Shown piece after piece: positions 31,165 to 43,513 of a DNA stretch of 64,000 nucleotides. Both the position numbers and the translations under genes were made by a program. The notes below the pieces were generated by a model. It was not told the DNA's origin. It did not search any database and saw only the letters and a program-made list of their open reading frames with translations. The DNA is from Undaria pinnatifida. Taxonomy: Eukaryota > Sar > Phaeophyceae > Laminariales > Alariaceae. The stretch's first letter is position 1. The number at the start of each line of letters is the position of its first letter. The stretch lies in assembly GCA_012845835.1 (NCBI GenBank), contig JABAKD010000028.1, positions 14,044,648 through 14,108,647 on the forward strand, read 5' to 3'.

Positions 31165-32615
31165 GTGCTAGTCGTCGAAGATGTTATGGTCCTGTTGATG
31201 TCGCGTCCATGTCTGGTGCTCTTTTCTAGTGGTATCCATGAAAACATGCCCTAGCGTGTAGTAGATGATGTTAGAACAACAACAAGATGATCGCTAAGTG
31301 GTGTTCCTTTCCTTTACATCAAACCAGGTAGTATTTGTCACCGTAACCGCTTGCTTGAAAACGACAAAGAAAATTCCTCAAACACCTGATAAAGAGGAGA
31401 CGCGGCCCGAAGATTGTTCAGTATACCGCCGGTCAGGAACAGGTTATCGACCAGCGCTCTTGGTTTTTGCTAGCGCTCCTCACTCCACCTAAGACGCTAC
31501 GGGCACGCGTTGGACCCAGTTCGCTGATGCCCAAGACCAATTGAAAGGAGGTGATGCGGTGGTCGAATGCCATAATGATATGCGCTACTGTGATTACCCC
31601 GTCTGTCGTTCTCTTTGTCCTTGCGTTCTTGATGAACCTGTTATTGGCAACGAGCAGTTTTGACGCATTTAGGTTTGTGTAATGGCTACATGTAGACTGT
31701 GTGATGTTTCTGACTCGTAGGGCTCTCAATTTGGAACCCAGCGTATATAGGTTCCATCTCTTGACTGTGTTTCGTATGTGAACGTAGATGTGGCTTAAAG
31801 GTGCGGACATCCTTATGATTTGAGAATTTTGTGTCCGGGTGATTGTTGCTACACGTGTATGTTTTGGTTGATGTTCTAGACTTCGTTATTGTGTTGTTAT
31901 TTTCGCATGTGCACGTGTATGTGGTTTTAGTGTGCGTCCATCTATATGATTTGAGAATTTTGTGTCCGGGTGGTTGTTGCTGCACGTGTTGTTGTTGTTG
32001 TTGTTCTCACATTAACTCGCATAATCAAGTCCGTGGTCACAGGACAGGCTCCAGTCACTCTGGAGCTGAGGAATACCCCAGGGAAAACACACACACACAG
32101 CCCAAGGTGGTACACGCATATATCACAGCTGACGCAATGCATGCCTCCACCAGAAACATAAAAAAGTAAAATCGGGAGTCAGTCTACGATGTGCCAGGTC
32201 CAGGCCGGTGCATACGTCTCACTACTCACGCCTGGAGAAACCAAATATTCCGATCGCCACCCAAGGAAGACTACCACGTATATATTACACGTAGTATCTA
32301 TCACTACGCATACGCACGACAGGCATAAGTCAATTGGAGAAAAAGAAACAAAGAAAAGAAAAGAAGATGAAGGAAAGGAAAGAAAAGAGAAGAAAAAACG
32401 TGTATGCTTGGTTGATGTTCTAGACTTCGTTATCGTGCTTGTTTCAGAGTGGTGGTTCCGAGTACATCATGGTTGACAGTGCAAAACAGTACACATCCGC
32501 AAAACGTATTTGTCTACGCCGCGAAAACAGTTAGTTTCGGGGGGCTAAGAACGAAGCTGCGAGGGATGTTTGGCAATTGCAACGTTCCCCTTCGTACCTT
32601 TTGTCAAGTATGGTC
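31165..32615 (+). repeat. Family C dispersed repeat, copy 1
   Basis: It matches 52750-53905 in order and orientation: GTCGAAGATGTT(A/G)TGGTCCTG at the start, GCTTGCTTGAAAACGACAAA, ATTTGGAACCCAG, the unit GTTTTGGTTGATGTTCTAGACTTCGTTAT, and CTGCGAGGGATGTTTGG near the end. A segment at about 32000-32290 is an insert of another repeat (family B). No conserved ORF is seen. Confidence 0.75.
32000..32290 (+). repeat. Family B repeat, copy 1
   Basis: After a GTT run comes CTCACATTAACTCGCATAATCAAG, GTCACAGGACAGGCTCCAGTCACTCTGGAGCTGAGGAATACCCCAG, then TACACGCATATATCACAGCTGACGCAATGCATGCCTCCACC. It is found inverted at 59975-60285 and partly at 62865-62980. A GTT/AAC tract always borders one side, suggesting a microsatellite-tailed transposon such as a SINE. 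Confidence 0.65.
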
Positions 32616-33440
32616 AAATGGGCGGCGGGGTATATTGTGTTTTGCTCAGGAGCAGCGAGAGAAAAGCACGAAAAGAAGGGGAACCACGGGGTAGGCTTAG
32701 CTGTTAGAGAGTCTATCGTGGCAAGAATGGACAAGGGCGACGTCGCGGTTGAGTGCATCAGTGCTGGATTGATGAAGGTTCGCATCCAACTCAAAGGGAA
32801 ATATAACGGTGTGTCTTTCACTGTAGGCTATGCTCTCACTCTCGACAAGAGCACCAGCGAAAATGATTACTTTTGGAGTTAACTTGACGAGGTGGTCAAG
32901 GGGGTACCCAGTAGGAACGACCTCCTTGTTCTGATCGACGCAAATGCTCGTACAGGCTTGAGAGCGATCGGGTGGACCGACAGCAAGGTATTGGGTGCAT
33001 ACGGACGTGACGAGCTGGACGACAACGGAGAGCGACTAATAATTCAACTGATAACAAACTCGCCCTCCTCAACACGTACTATGCTACTACACCTGCTCGT
33101 GGTATATCGTACACGTTTCAGAGTCCTCACCGAGGAAAGGCCCAGTACAGGCTTGACTACATACTGACACGGCAACATGATAGACGATTGGTACGTGATG
33201 TCACTGTGCAGAACCCACTCAGGGAGAACGCTGAGTCGGACCACAACCACATATTCGAAAATACTCGCTTTTTGGGCCGCATCGCATCAAATCGTCCAAA
33301 GAGAGTTATCAAAAACCGGCGAGCTAATAATCTACCAAGATTAATGGCGGACCCGCATCTCCGGAAGAATTTGCTTAACGCGATAGCAGCCAAGCTAGCC
33401 TTTACCCACCCGGAATACTATTGCCGGAAGCATTGATGAC
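32616..33440 (+). pseudogene. LINE apurinic-type endonuclease region
   Basis: Across three frames the region carries NHGVGLAVRESIVARM, LLVLIDANARTGL (the Asp-x-Asn active-site strand), YRLDYILTRQ and ESDHNHIF (the terminal Ser-Asp-His). These are hallmark motifs of the endonuclease that nicks the insertion site in non-LTR elements. At least one stop (32880) and two shifts destroy the frame. Confidence 0.7.
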
Positions 33441-34006
33441 ATGGCATCATTACTGACCGAGACGCTACTGTCAAATGCGGCCGACATAGGGCCCCCTACT
33501 TGGCGCAAACAAGTACCGGGGTCTGGTGTGTGACCGAGGCGACGGAAGCGGAGTTGAACGCACGATGGCAGGATAGGGAAGTCGCGAGGAAACGGGTCCG
33601 TTCTGCTCCAAACGATCGTGGTCGACGGCCAGCCTTGAAGGCGACCACCAAACAGGTGAAACGCACGTGGGCAGAAGCTGTTCAGAGGTTCTTCGAAGAT
33701 TGCGTTAGCCAACTCGAAGGGCGTATCCGAGAAGGTGATCAAATTGGTTTCTACAAACACCTCAAGGGGAAGGATGTGGAAGGGAAGAGGACGTTTAACT
33801 GGCAGTAAATCAAAGACGAGGAAGGTCGATTTCTTCGGGATAATGCCCTCATCCGCGAGCGATGGGTTAGGTGGTTTCACCAAACGCTTAATACCAAGTC
33901 GCCGACCCTTGAACCGAGCATTGTGGACGAGCTTTAGCAGTGGCTTCCGTGCAGACCATTGGACGATGTCCCGTCTAGGTACGAAGTATAGGAGGCGATC
34001 CCTGCG

Positions 34007-35585
34007 TTGGCAAACCGAAAGGCGGTAGATCCCGATGGTCTCCCGGCCGAGCTCTTGAAGGTTTTCGCCGACGAAGGAGAATTAAACACTCTCGGAAAGT
34101 TCCACGATATCATCGTCGCTGTGTGGAGGGGAGGTGGCGTACCGCAACAATGGAAAGATGCAACGATTAAGGTGCTTCACAAGAAGAAAGGTCGGACTGA
34201 GTGTGGCAATTATCGTGGCGTCTCCTTCGTGGCTCACACCGGCAAAGTACTGCCCAAGTTTATCGCGGGTCGCCTGAGTGACTATTACGAACGCGAGAAC
34301 ATTCTGTCGGAGGAACAGTGTGGGTTCAGACCCCAACGCTCGACGGTTGCCATGATGTTCGTCGTACGACGACTGCAGGAAATGGCGCGAGAGAAGGACA
34401 CCCCTTGTACTTGTGCTTCATCAACCTCACTAAAGCATACGACTCCGTCGACCGAACCGTTCTGTGGGATGTCCTTGCTCGTTTTGGCGTGCTACCTAGA
34501 ATGCTCGCCGTCATCCGCCAATTCCACGACGGCATGCAAGCATGCGTGCGGTTGGATTGTGCAGGGTGCTCGACTAAGTTCGACGTGGGGCAAGGTCTCA
34601 GGAAAGGATGCGTGCTCGCGCCACTGCTGTTCAACATGTTTGTCACGGTGGTACTGCGTGGTGCCGAGAAACGCTTCCTTGATGATGCAGCCATCACGGG
34701 CAATATGGTGCAGCTCCAACGAAAGGAGGAAGGCGAGAAGATGGGCACTTCATGCACAGGCAACGTCGACGGGCGGAGGGGAAGGAGGGGGAGGAGGTGC
34801 AGAGATTGTGGGGTATGCTGTACGCGGACGATGCGGGCATCGTATCGCATTCATCAGAAGGGCTGGAGAGGATGATGACGGTGATTGTGACTGCGTACTC
34901 GGCGTTCGGGCTAACTGTCTCTGAGGCGAAAACAGAGATTATGTGCCTGCAAACCAAAGGTGGGGGGAAGGTGTCGTTCACAATCAATGCAGCCGGCCAG
35001 GTATACAAATAAACAATCGAGTTTGTGTACTTGGGCGTGGCTATCACCGCAAACAGAGACCTTAGCACTGAAATAACGCGGCATCTTCAGACGGTATGGG
35101 CGTGCTTCCAACGGAAAAAGATGGAACTCTATGATCGCCCGGGTGTGCGATTACGGTTGAAGGTGCGGTTGCTGAAAGCTGAGGTGATCGAGAGACTGCT
35201 TTACGGTTGCATGACGTGGAGCCCGAACAAGCCTGACTATGACAGGCTACGACGGGTTCATCACTCCATGCTCCTCCGATGCCTCGGATGGCGGAAACGG
35301 AAGCGCGACGACCACACCCTATCGTACGTTAACGCGCTTGCCAAGACAGCTTCCGAAAGCAAAGAGGCAATAGTGCGCAAACCAAGGATATTGTTTGCGG
35401 GATTCGTGGCACGTATGGGGGAGGAGCTTCTGCAACAGAGGGTAACCTTTGGGGAGCTTGTTGGGGGTAAGGGCTACTCAGGGGGGCAAGAGAAAGACTG
35501 GATGGATCATCTGAAGGAGGATATGTTGGTCTTTGGAATGGGATTCGAAGGACAGCGAAAGGCTGCTCAGAAGGCTGGCAAATGA
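34007..35585 (+). pseudogene. LINE reverse transcriptase, copy 1, with YADD
   Basis: Successive frames encode [74 protein letters not shown] and the catalytic YADD (34821-34832). A C-terminal segment with LLYGCMTWSP and LGWRKRKRDDHTL ends at a natural-looking stop, 35585. Frame switches occur near 34330-34400 and near 34780; the second is a one-base loss relative to copy 2. A TAA at 35010-35012 interrupts the last third. Confidence 0.8.
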
Positions 35586-35694
35586 TTTCGACGAGTAGAG
35601 GAGGGAGCCGGGTTGTACATGCGAAATTGGCATGAAACCGAAAGACACAGTGCTGCAGAGCGACACGCAAAGGCTGCGGCAGCGCCATCCCCCA

Positions 35695-36005
35695 CGTCTT
35701 TAAAACTCCGCCCTCCCTTCACCGGTTATTCGACTTGCACGATTGACTTGATAAACTGATGCATTTCCTTCCACAGCTGTCAGATTATGTCCCCCTCAAA
35801 AACGGATTTTATAGATTCCGCGCACAGACTGACTAACATCACCCTGTTGACCCTGATAGCTACACTGTAGTTACAAGGGGAGTCGCCGACCTAAATCCTT
35901 AATGAGGACACACAACCCGTGATACGCGCGATCGGAGTATCACACACAGCTTGCAAATATGAGTTTCGAAAAAATATTCGATCTCACAGCTGGAGTGTTT
36001 TTTTT
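35695..36005 (+). repeat. Family A copy A6, abutting LINE copy 1
   Basis: The repeat begins at ACGTCTTTAAAACTCCGCCC, immediately after the LINE tail, and ends with CGATCTCACAGCTGGAGTG. The sharp junction marks one sequence inserted into, or recombined with, the other. Confidence 0.8.
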
Positions 36006-36009
36006 CTAT

Positions 36010-38300
36010 ATATAGACTACATTTTTAATCTGCTTATTGAAAACATTGATGTGGACGAAGTAGTAGGTGCTTCATCGGTGCGATCGCTGGATCGCGATAT
36101 ATTTGCGGGTGACATGTGATGAGCTGTAAGAGGTTTAAACGCGACAGATAGATATGTGTTGAATGATTGGGGATAAAGCCGACGACTAGCTCTTTCTACC
36201 TTAACAGTAGGGACACGAGGTGGATTTACATCACCTGATACCCTAGTTGTACCGTGTGAGTATTGCGTTTCGGCGTGATATTGACTCAGTAACGTTCGTT
36301 GTCTCCGTTAACCTACCACGTTTTGGCATGATTGATTGTCGGCGTTGTTTATTTTTTTAAATACTTTGGTTTATATAACTCCAGCTGTTTTACGGACACA
36401 ACCAACACGAAGAAGAGGAAGAAGATTCCGACATAAGGCATAATAAGGCCGGTGGGGAGAGAAATAAGGGAGCAAATAAAAATAAAGAAAAAAAGAAGAA
36501 AAAAAGAAAGGACGACAACAAGTCATTATTAGAGTATACTGTCGCGTTCGCGCTACCCCTATTTAACTCAACGTAAAACAAATAAACGAGGCAGAAGGTA
36601 CCACTCGCTGTATGTAGAGGGTTCAGGGCTATAATAAAACACGATCAACTTAATTAGTCGAACTGATATCAGAGCCATCCCACGGTACGGTCGCCCCGGT
36701 GGCGTATCAGGTTATCCTCGAGCCTGGTATAGGTCAGTTTCGTGAGTTCGAGCCCCCCCCGGGTGCATACACGTATGAATTCGTGGGGACTTTTCTTGTC
36801 CACAAATAGACTTGCGGAAAGCGCAAGAGCATGAATTAGCAACACTCGATGAAAAATCGACGAGCAGTGGGAATGTTGAACCCTATGCGCGATGTAAATT
36901 CAAGGCAAGAACCGGGGGAGAGAAGGGAAGGCACCTGTGACCACGGCTTGTGCAGAAGCTGGAAAGTGGAAGTGTGCCAAAAAAAAAAAAAAAAAAGTTG
37001 CAGCATAAAGTTCCTGAGCTCCTGACATGAGGAACTCAATATCTCACCATGAAAATGACTTGGAAGGCATTTGTTCGCACAACCCGACGAAGCTTCTATG
37101 CCTTAGTCCAGAAATACAATGTACGCGTGAAATTACTCCTTTGACCGGCAGTTCCTCACATGACGAACTCAATCCCCCAGGGACGTTTTATCGCATTCCT
37201 ACAACTGAAACGCCTACCGTTTCTGCATGAGCCTACAGCTGTATCAGTACAGCTGTTCCCCTCCCCCGCCCCCCCAGTTTCCCTTGGTTGCTGCTCTTGT
37301 CGTCCTCTGCTGTGAGGCGCTGCCATCTCTTCTCTGCCTCGCCCCTGTGCCATCTCTTAGTAGAGCGGTCCGCCGCGTCGACGATCCCCTGGTGTCAGTT
37401 CCCACTCCCTCGGCCATTCCACAGTAGTCGTCTTTAATCCGAACAGTAAAGGCGAGCTATCCGTGGACCCCTCCGTTGCTTCGAATACCCTGAGACCGCC
37501 TTAGACTACCAGACACTGGCCCAGTTCTTTTATGGTTGGCCTCGTCATAGTAGGGTCGTCATAGAAGGGTTCACCCCGCCATAGTAGAGTTTAAAAATAT
37601 GAAAACCACAGCAGTAGTACGACTGCATGCAGCAACCACGCGATACGTACCCTACAAAGTGCATGTTACCTGATGTTTTCAGCATGTTACGCACTATGTG
37701 TACAGTGCCTTTCTTTGTCGTACGCAGTAAAGCCTTTTATATTGCTGGTACTACCTCCTACCAATGAGTTTCCTTCTTGCACAGTGCCCTGTTACAGCAT
37801 ATCATATATAGTTCAGCTACAGTAGTACTATTCTTTGGTGTGTTCCATCCCGTTCTCCCCTGGCCTTGCCCTGCCCAGAAAAGAAAACGCTCATCCCAGC
37901 TCTTTTTTTTGTTCTGATCTGCCGTGCTTATTGCCTTCGCTCACTCAGCCCGCTCGTTTAGACGTTCCCTGGTTCTAATCGCCTTCGCTCACTCAGCCAG
38001 CTCCCTTGCACATGCGGCCGTTCGTTGACACTCAATTTCAATGCCACTGTCGGCTTAATAATAAATTAAAATGCCTCTCGCGGCCTTCTGTGTGCTGGGC
38101 TTGAAAAAATATTGAGAATGACCACGCCATCACCACCACCACCACCGCCACAACCGTCACCGCGGCAGGGACATGTACCGAGTATAACTTGGTGGCGATG
38201 GTGGTGGTGGGTGGGCGGGCGGGTGAGTGGATGGTGGTGATGGCGGAAACATAGAGTTCCTAGGAGGTTTTGTTGTTTATACTACACTTTATTGAGGACC
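36010..38300. other. Mostly unannotated, with a possible tRNA-like segment
   Basis: CGGTGGCGTATCAGG and GAGTTCGAGCCCC at about 36697-36760 resemble tRNA A and B boxes, but no cloverleaf is convincing. CACCACCACC-rich and GGTGGTGGTGG-rich segments at 38125-38155 and 38190-38240 form an imperfect inverted repeat. No gene is seen. Confidence 0.35.
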
Positions 38301-38315
38301 CTTTTTGCAATGGCC

Positions 38316-38339
38316 GGAGTCACTCGTGCGAGTGACTCC
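38316..38339. repeat. Perfect 11-bp hairpin
   Basis: GGAGTCACTCG and CGAGTGACTCC flank a TG loop, about 50 bases before family A copy A7. Confidence 0.85.
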
Positions 38340-38387
38340 CTGGTCCTTTCTGGTCTTAAGCTTTGGTACTACTATAACAATAAAAGT

Positions 38388-39700
38388 ACACTTCAGCTGT
38401 GAGATCGAATATTTTGTCGAAACTCATATTTGCAAGCTGTGTGTGTGATACTCCGATCGCGCGTATTGCGGGTTGCGTGTCCTCAACAAGGATATAGGTC
38501 GGCGACTCCCCTTGCAACTACAGTGTAGCTATTAGGGTCAACAGGGTGATGTTAGTCAGTCTGTGCGCAAAAACTATAAAACCCGTTTCTGAGGGGTACA
38601 AAATCTGACAGCTGTGGAGGGAAATGGCATCAGTTTATCGAGTGAATCTTGTAAGTCGAATATCCGGTGAGGGGAGGGCGGAGGTTAGAAGGACGTGGGG
38701 GCCTTGTTTTGATTAAAAGGGAGCGGGGGTGGGGGGAGGGATGGGGGCGGGACGGGGGGGGGCAGCTCAATTTGTGCGTGGAAAGTATATGTCCTTCAAG
38801 GGGATAACTCTGACGGTTTTGGAAAGAATGCACCAGTTTATCGTAGGGGTGGGCGGGGAGCGGGACGGGCGTGGCAGCTCAATCTGTGCGTGGAAACTAT
38901 ACATCCTTTAAGGGGATAAATCTGACGGCTGTTGGAAAGAATGCACCAGTTTATTATGTATATCATGTAAGTCGTACAACCAGTGAGTGGAGAGCGGAGT
39001 GTTCGAGGGGGTGGGGGTGGGGTGGCGGGGGGGGGGGGGTGTCGGGGGGCGGGCGGACGAAAATGCTTTAGGTCGCATAGATTTAGGGGTTTGCTATACG
39101 CGTGGTGCTTGGTCTAGGCGATGGCGCGGGTGGTGGGGAAGGAGGGGGCGTTGGAGAGGGGGGGTTGGGGGGGGGGGGGGGATTGCAGAAGCGGCATGAA
39201 TGGCTCTAGAAAGATAATGAAGTGATATCCAGTGCGTGGAAGTGTTTATTACTCTGGCGGATTTCGATATCAAGTGGGGCGTTTGAGCAAGAGAAAGCGG
39301 GAAGAACAAAAAAAAAAGGCGGGGGAGGAAGGGGAGGGGGGGGGTTCAAGAGATTTAGATCACATATAATATTTCGACAAAATATTCTATCTCACACCTG
39401 GAGTGTATTTTCATTTTTTTGACTAATATATAAATACCCTCCAGAGAGCTGTGAGATCAAAGATTTGGTCGAAGCTCATATTTGCAAGATTGTGTGTGAT
39501 ACTGCGATCGCGCGTATCAATCATTTATGAAGGTGCTTGCCATACGCGCGGTGCTAGGTCTTGGCGATCGTGCGGGTGGTGGGTAAGGAGGGGGCGTTAG
39601 AGGGGGGGGGAGGGGGGGTTAATGAAAGCTACGTCACGGATGGCTGGAAAGATAATGACGTGATTATCAGAGATGCTGCTTGTCAGTAACAATGATGTCG
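38388..39700 (-). repeat. Family A copy A7
   Basis: Terminal module, then two G-tract modules of the GCAGCTCAAT(T/C)TGTGCGTGG type, then the GTGCTTGGTCTAGGCGATGG module, a GCATGAATGGCTCTAGAAAGATAATG module, an internal ACCTGGAGTGTATTTT motif, and a second round of the same modules. Confidence 0.75.
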
Positions 39701-40439
39701 TTACTTGATAACGCTTAAAAGTCTTCTGGTATACATTGCGAGTTGTTCGTACAACAGACAGTTACAATAAGTAAGTCTGTTAGTTGTCGTTTATCGATGC
39801 AGTACGTAGCAAGCACAAGTCTCAGCAGCGATATCTTGGATACATGATGCACAGCAGCTTGCTGGTTAGTCATATCCAAAAGCTGGTACATGTAGTACGT
39901 ACGAGTAATGTTGGTACAGAAAATTTGCGGCGAAATAAAATACCCGGAGCAACATGTATCGAACATGATTTAGGTTAACGGTCGGGACGTTGACTCAGCT
40001 AAGCTCCCAGAAGCAAACCTCAGGGAACATTGCCATAGGTACGGTAGACCACGAGCAAGCCTCAGGAAACGTTGCTGTAGGTAGATCAGACATCTACCCG
40101 TAGAGTACATATGTCCGTAGCATACGCATTGTGCCGCCTCGATCTGGTGATGGCCAGGCCTACCTCGATCGCTCCTCTTTGCTCAACATCAGCTCTCATC
40201 TGCTGAGAAAATAAATCATCAATCAACATATCGGCCTGGGGTCGCCGAACAACGTCTTCTCTGCTAGAGCCCTCTGCTCTTATAGGCTCACCTAACCGTG
40301 GCCTTCGTTTGCCTCGAATCATATATAGTCTGTAGGCTGTGTCTTCATCGGGTCATCCGAAAGCAAGCCTACGAGCGTACACCAGCTAAGAGCTGATACA
40401 CGCCACATGCCACCTAAAGTTCAATAGGTTATGATCAAT

Positions 40440-41330
40440 AGGTTATAGCCTCGAGAGTTTCAAAGAAGAAATAAATAGTGATATCAATTGTGTAAAAGTG
40501 TTTATTACTCAGGCCGAATTCGATTGTAAGTGGGGCGTATGAACAAACTGGGCGGGGAAAAAATATACTCCGGAGTATATTAAAAGAAAAGCGGGGGGGG
40601 GGGGGAAGGAGTGCGGAAATGAGTTGGAGCTACGGCATGGATGGCTAGAAAGATAATGAGGTGGTATCAGCTGGCTGGTAGTGTTTGCTACTCTGGTAGA
40701 TTTTGCTTTTAGGTGGGGCATTTGAACAAGAGGGATCGGGGGGGGTGGGGGGGGGGGGGGTGGCGCGCGGGACATTTCAATATGTGCATGGAAACTTTAA
40801 AAATCCGGACACATCTGACGGTTGTAGCAAGAAGACATCAATTTAGATCACCTGCCTGGTAGTAATGTTGATTATCCTAGAAGGTTTGATCTTTGATGTT
40901 TGATGTTGTACGATCGTATGCGACCCAGTCTTATAGTAAACGACTTGTTAAAGCTTCATAATCTGTTATTGTACATGGATCGAAAGCTAGAATATTTCAA
41001 TCGATAAATACAATCATGTGAATACCATTATTTCTGACATACATCGCTAATTATATTAGCTAATTAAATTAAAAGAAAGAGATACATATTGGAAAATACA
41101 ACAGGCGAGGTGATGTAGTCATGCAATGTCACCGCCATTGAGCACGAGAGGGAGAAATGGGATTCGTCAGTGTTTCGAAAGAAACGCTTATGGTACCCGC
41201 TCTCAATTACGTTACTTGGTTAGTCATACTTCGCTTGGCATAGATAGGTTGGGGGACGATCATGCAGATGGTAAGTACGAAATACCCTACGTGGTAGATT
41301 GGTAATAATGTGGTTTGCCGCAATTCAAAA
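40440..41330 (-). repeat. Family A copy A8 (distal modules)
   Basis: It contains the AAGTGTTTATTACTC module twice, a G-tract block near 40740, the AT-rich TGTTATTGTACATGGATCGAAAG module and the TTTCTGACATACATCGCTAATTAT...AACAGGCGAGGTGATG unit. It lacks the terminal module. Confidence 0.7.
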
Positions 41331-41384
41331 TATTTGCCTGTACTTCTTATTCACACTATTATTATTATTGAAAAAACAAACAAA

Positions 41385-41628
41385 CATTCCAGGTGTGCGA
41401 TTGAATATTTTGTCGAAACTCGCCATTGCAAGCTGTGTGTGATACTCCGATCGCGCGTACTACGAGTTGTGTGTCCTCATTAAAGATATGGGTCAGCCAC
41501 TCCCCTTGCAACTACAGTGTAGCTATCAGGGTCAACAAGGTGATGTTAGTCAGTCTGTGCGCGGAAACTATAAAACCCGTTTTTGAGGGGGGCAAATCTG
41601 ACAGCTGTGGAAGGAAATGCATCAGATT
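41385..41628 (-). repeat. Family A copy A9, ends at the Harbinger-like element
   Basis: The terminal module reads intact up to GGAAATGCATCAGATT, where the terminal repeat of the 41629-42787 element begins. Confidence 0.8.
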
Positions 41629-41989
41629 AGAGTGTTTGCGAAAAAACGTTTCTAAAAATTTACTTGCCTTCCGCTAAAAAAAGTAAATTGCCTTCCCACC
41701 GAGTTTTTGGTGTGTTTGCGCTAGCGGTAAACAAAATCCTGCAGGCGACGCCTCCGAAATTTAGAAGGGAAACGGGGATGTGCGCGATTGTAATATACGT
41801 ACGAGTACAGCAGCAGCAGTGCGAGTTACTGCTCTATAGTACTAAACGATACGAGTACTCGTTGTACGTACTCCAGTCTCGAGCCTCTCGTTTCAGGTGC
41901 AGCAGTACCTGGAACACGGTACATGCAAGCACCCAACAGACTACAAATTAGAGGTATGGCGGTCTGTCTCGCGCGTAAAAACACCTTGT

Positions 41990-42382
41990 GAGCAGGGACT
42001 ACCTCATTACACGTGCTACAAGCAGAGCAACGCCTTCCTCCTGCGACGGAAGGGAAGGCGAAGCGCAGTTTCCCCATGGAACGTGGACCTGTTATTGCGA
42101 AGCACCACCCTGCGAAGAATCTGCACGCAGCGGTTTAGGGCAGAGGAGTTTCCGCTCCTCTGCCCTAAACCAAAAGTCATGCCACGCTTCAGTCGCGGTG
42201 ATGTTGGAGAAGCGCGGTGGCTGCTGTCGCACAGATGGACCGATACGAGTCCTATCTTGCCAGATGCGGCACACGATAGCCGCAATCAAGGCGCGTGGTG
42301 TCGCTCTCTGCGTTGAGGCTCCTCTCCGCGTGCGTGCGTTCGACTCCGCCAGCTGCGAGAAGTTCACCACAGCTTGCAGCAA
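41990..42382 (-). pseudogene. Possible Harbinger-type transposase N-terminal remnant
   Basis: Minus-strand frames contain ATEAWHDFWFRAEE and then, in another frame, FHGETALRLPFRRRRK. The latter resembles the GETALCLLLRRLSYPCR block that precedes the catalytic region in PIF/Harbinger transposases. No DDE motif is visible and the frames are broken. The call rests on pattern memory and on the terminal repeats. Confidence 0.35.
42132..42171. repeat. Perfect 17-bp hairpin inside the Harbinger-like element
   Basis: Arms GGTTTAGGGCAGAGGAG and CTCCTCTGCCCTAAACC are perfect complements around a TTTCCG loop. It interrupts the remnant transposase frames. Confidence 0.9.
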
Positions 42383-42799
42383 GCGCTGAACCCTTGGTCA
42401 CGGACGCAGAGGGCAGCAACAGGCGGTTCATCACCGGCCTGCTGCATATCTCTGATGTTACGCCTGTGCGTCGTGCTCAGGGTACTACCCTCTCCATCCT
42501 CCGTGCGTTCGTTGCTTGTACTGCTGCTGTGCAAACAGCGGTGCTTGTCCTGTTTGTCCCGTGGTTGGGGCGCTATAGACCCTTGCAGAGGCGTTCTGCC
42601 TCGGACAAATGCTCGGTGTATTGTAGGCCAATGAAACAGAGAGACAAAATTTACCGTAACTTTTGATCAAAACCTACCTTCGACAAAGTACATTTTTGCC
42701 TTTTTTTCAAAAATTTACCGCAAATATTGCCTTCGGGACAATTTTTGAAAAAGTAAATTTCTAAAAACGTACTTTCGCAAACACTCTATCATTGCAAAA

Positions 42800-43480
42800 A
42801 ATTATAAAAAATGAAAATACACTCCAGCTGTGAGGTCGAAGATTTCGTCGAAACTCATCTTTGAAAGCTGTGTCTGATTCTCCGATCGCGCGCATTACGA
42901 GTTGTGTGTCCTCATTAAAGATGCAGGTCGGCGACTCCCCTTACAACTACAGTGTAGCTATCAGGGCCAACAGGGTGATTTTAGTCAGTCTGTGCGCTGA
43001 AACTATAAAACCCGTTTCTGAGGGGGACAAAATCTGACAGCTGTGGAGGGAAATGTATCCTTTTATCAAGTGAATCTTGTATATCGAATAACCGGTGAGG
43101 GGGGGGGGCGGAATTTTGAATGACGTGGGGGGCTGGTTTTGATCAAAAGCGAGCGGGTTTGGAGGGGGGGGGGGGGGAAGGGGGGGCAATTTGTGCATGT
43201 AAGTTATAATCCTTTGAAGAGGATAAATCTGACGGTTTTGGCACCAGTTTATTATTGGGGGGGGGGGTTGGGGCGGGGGTGGGGTGTGTGGGGCAGCTCA
43301 ATATGTGCGTGGAAACTATACATTATTTTGAGGGGATAAATGTGACGGTTTGGAAGTAATGCATCAGTTTATCATGTATATCCTGGGGTAAGTCGTACAA
43401 TCAGTGAGTAGGGAGAGGGTGGAGTGCTCGAGGGGGTGGGGTTGGGATGGGTTGGGGGGGGGGAAGGTAGGGGGGGGGGG

Positions 43481-43513
<33 letters not shown>

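Larger units (their letters stand above)
32616..35690 (+). mobile_element. Degraded LINE (non-LTR) retrotransposon, copy 1
   Basis: 5'-truncated element with an endonuclease-like region followed by a reverse transcriptase and a C-terminal region. Coding is broken by in-frame stops (32880, 33806, about 33934, 35010) and frameshifts. A homologous copy lies at 58075-59500. The 3' end abuts family A at 35690 with no poly-A tail. Confidence 0.8.
41629..42787 (-). mobile_element. PIF/Harbinger-like element with 37-bp inverted repeats
   Basis: Left end AGAGTGTTTGCGAAA-ACGTTT-TA-AAATTTACTT (41629-41665) matches the reverse complement of 42751-42787 at about 33 of 37 positions. The left flank supplies TTA if the repeat is read from GAGTG, and the right flank gives TA, close to the 3-bp TWA duplication of this superfamily. 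The interior holds minus-strand pieces of a possible transposase. It lies at the end of a family A copy. Confidence 0.7.

Noticed and set aside
36690-36790. Functional tRNA gene
   Set aside because: A- and B-box-like segments are present, but acceptor and anticodon stems do not pair convincingly.
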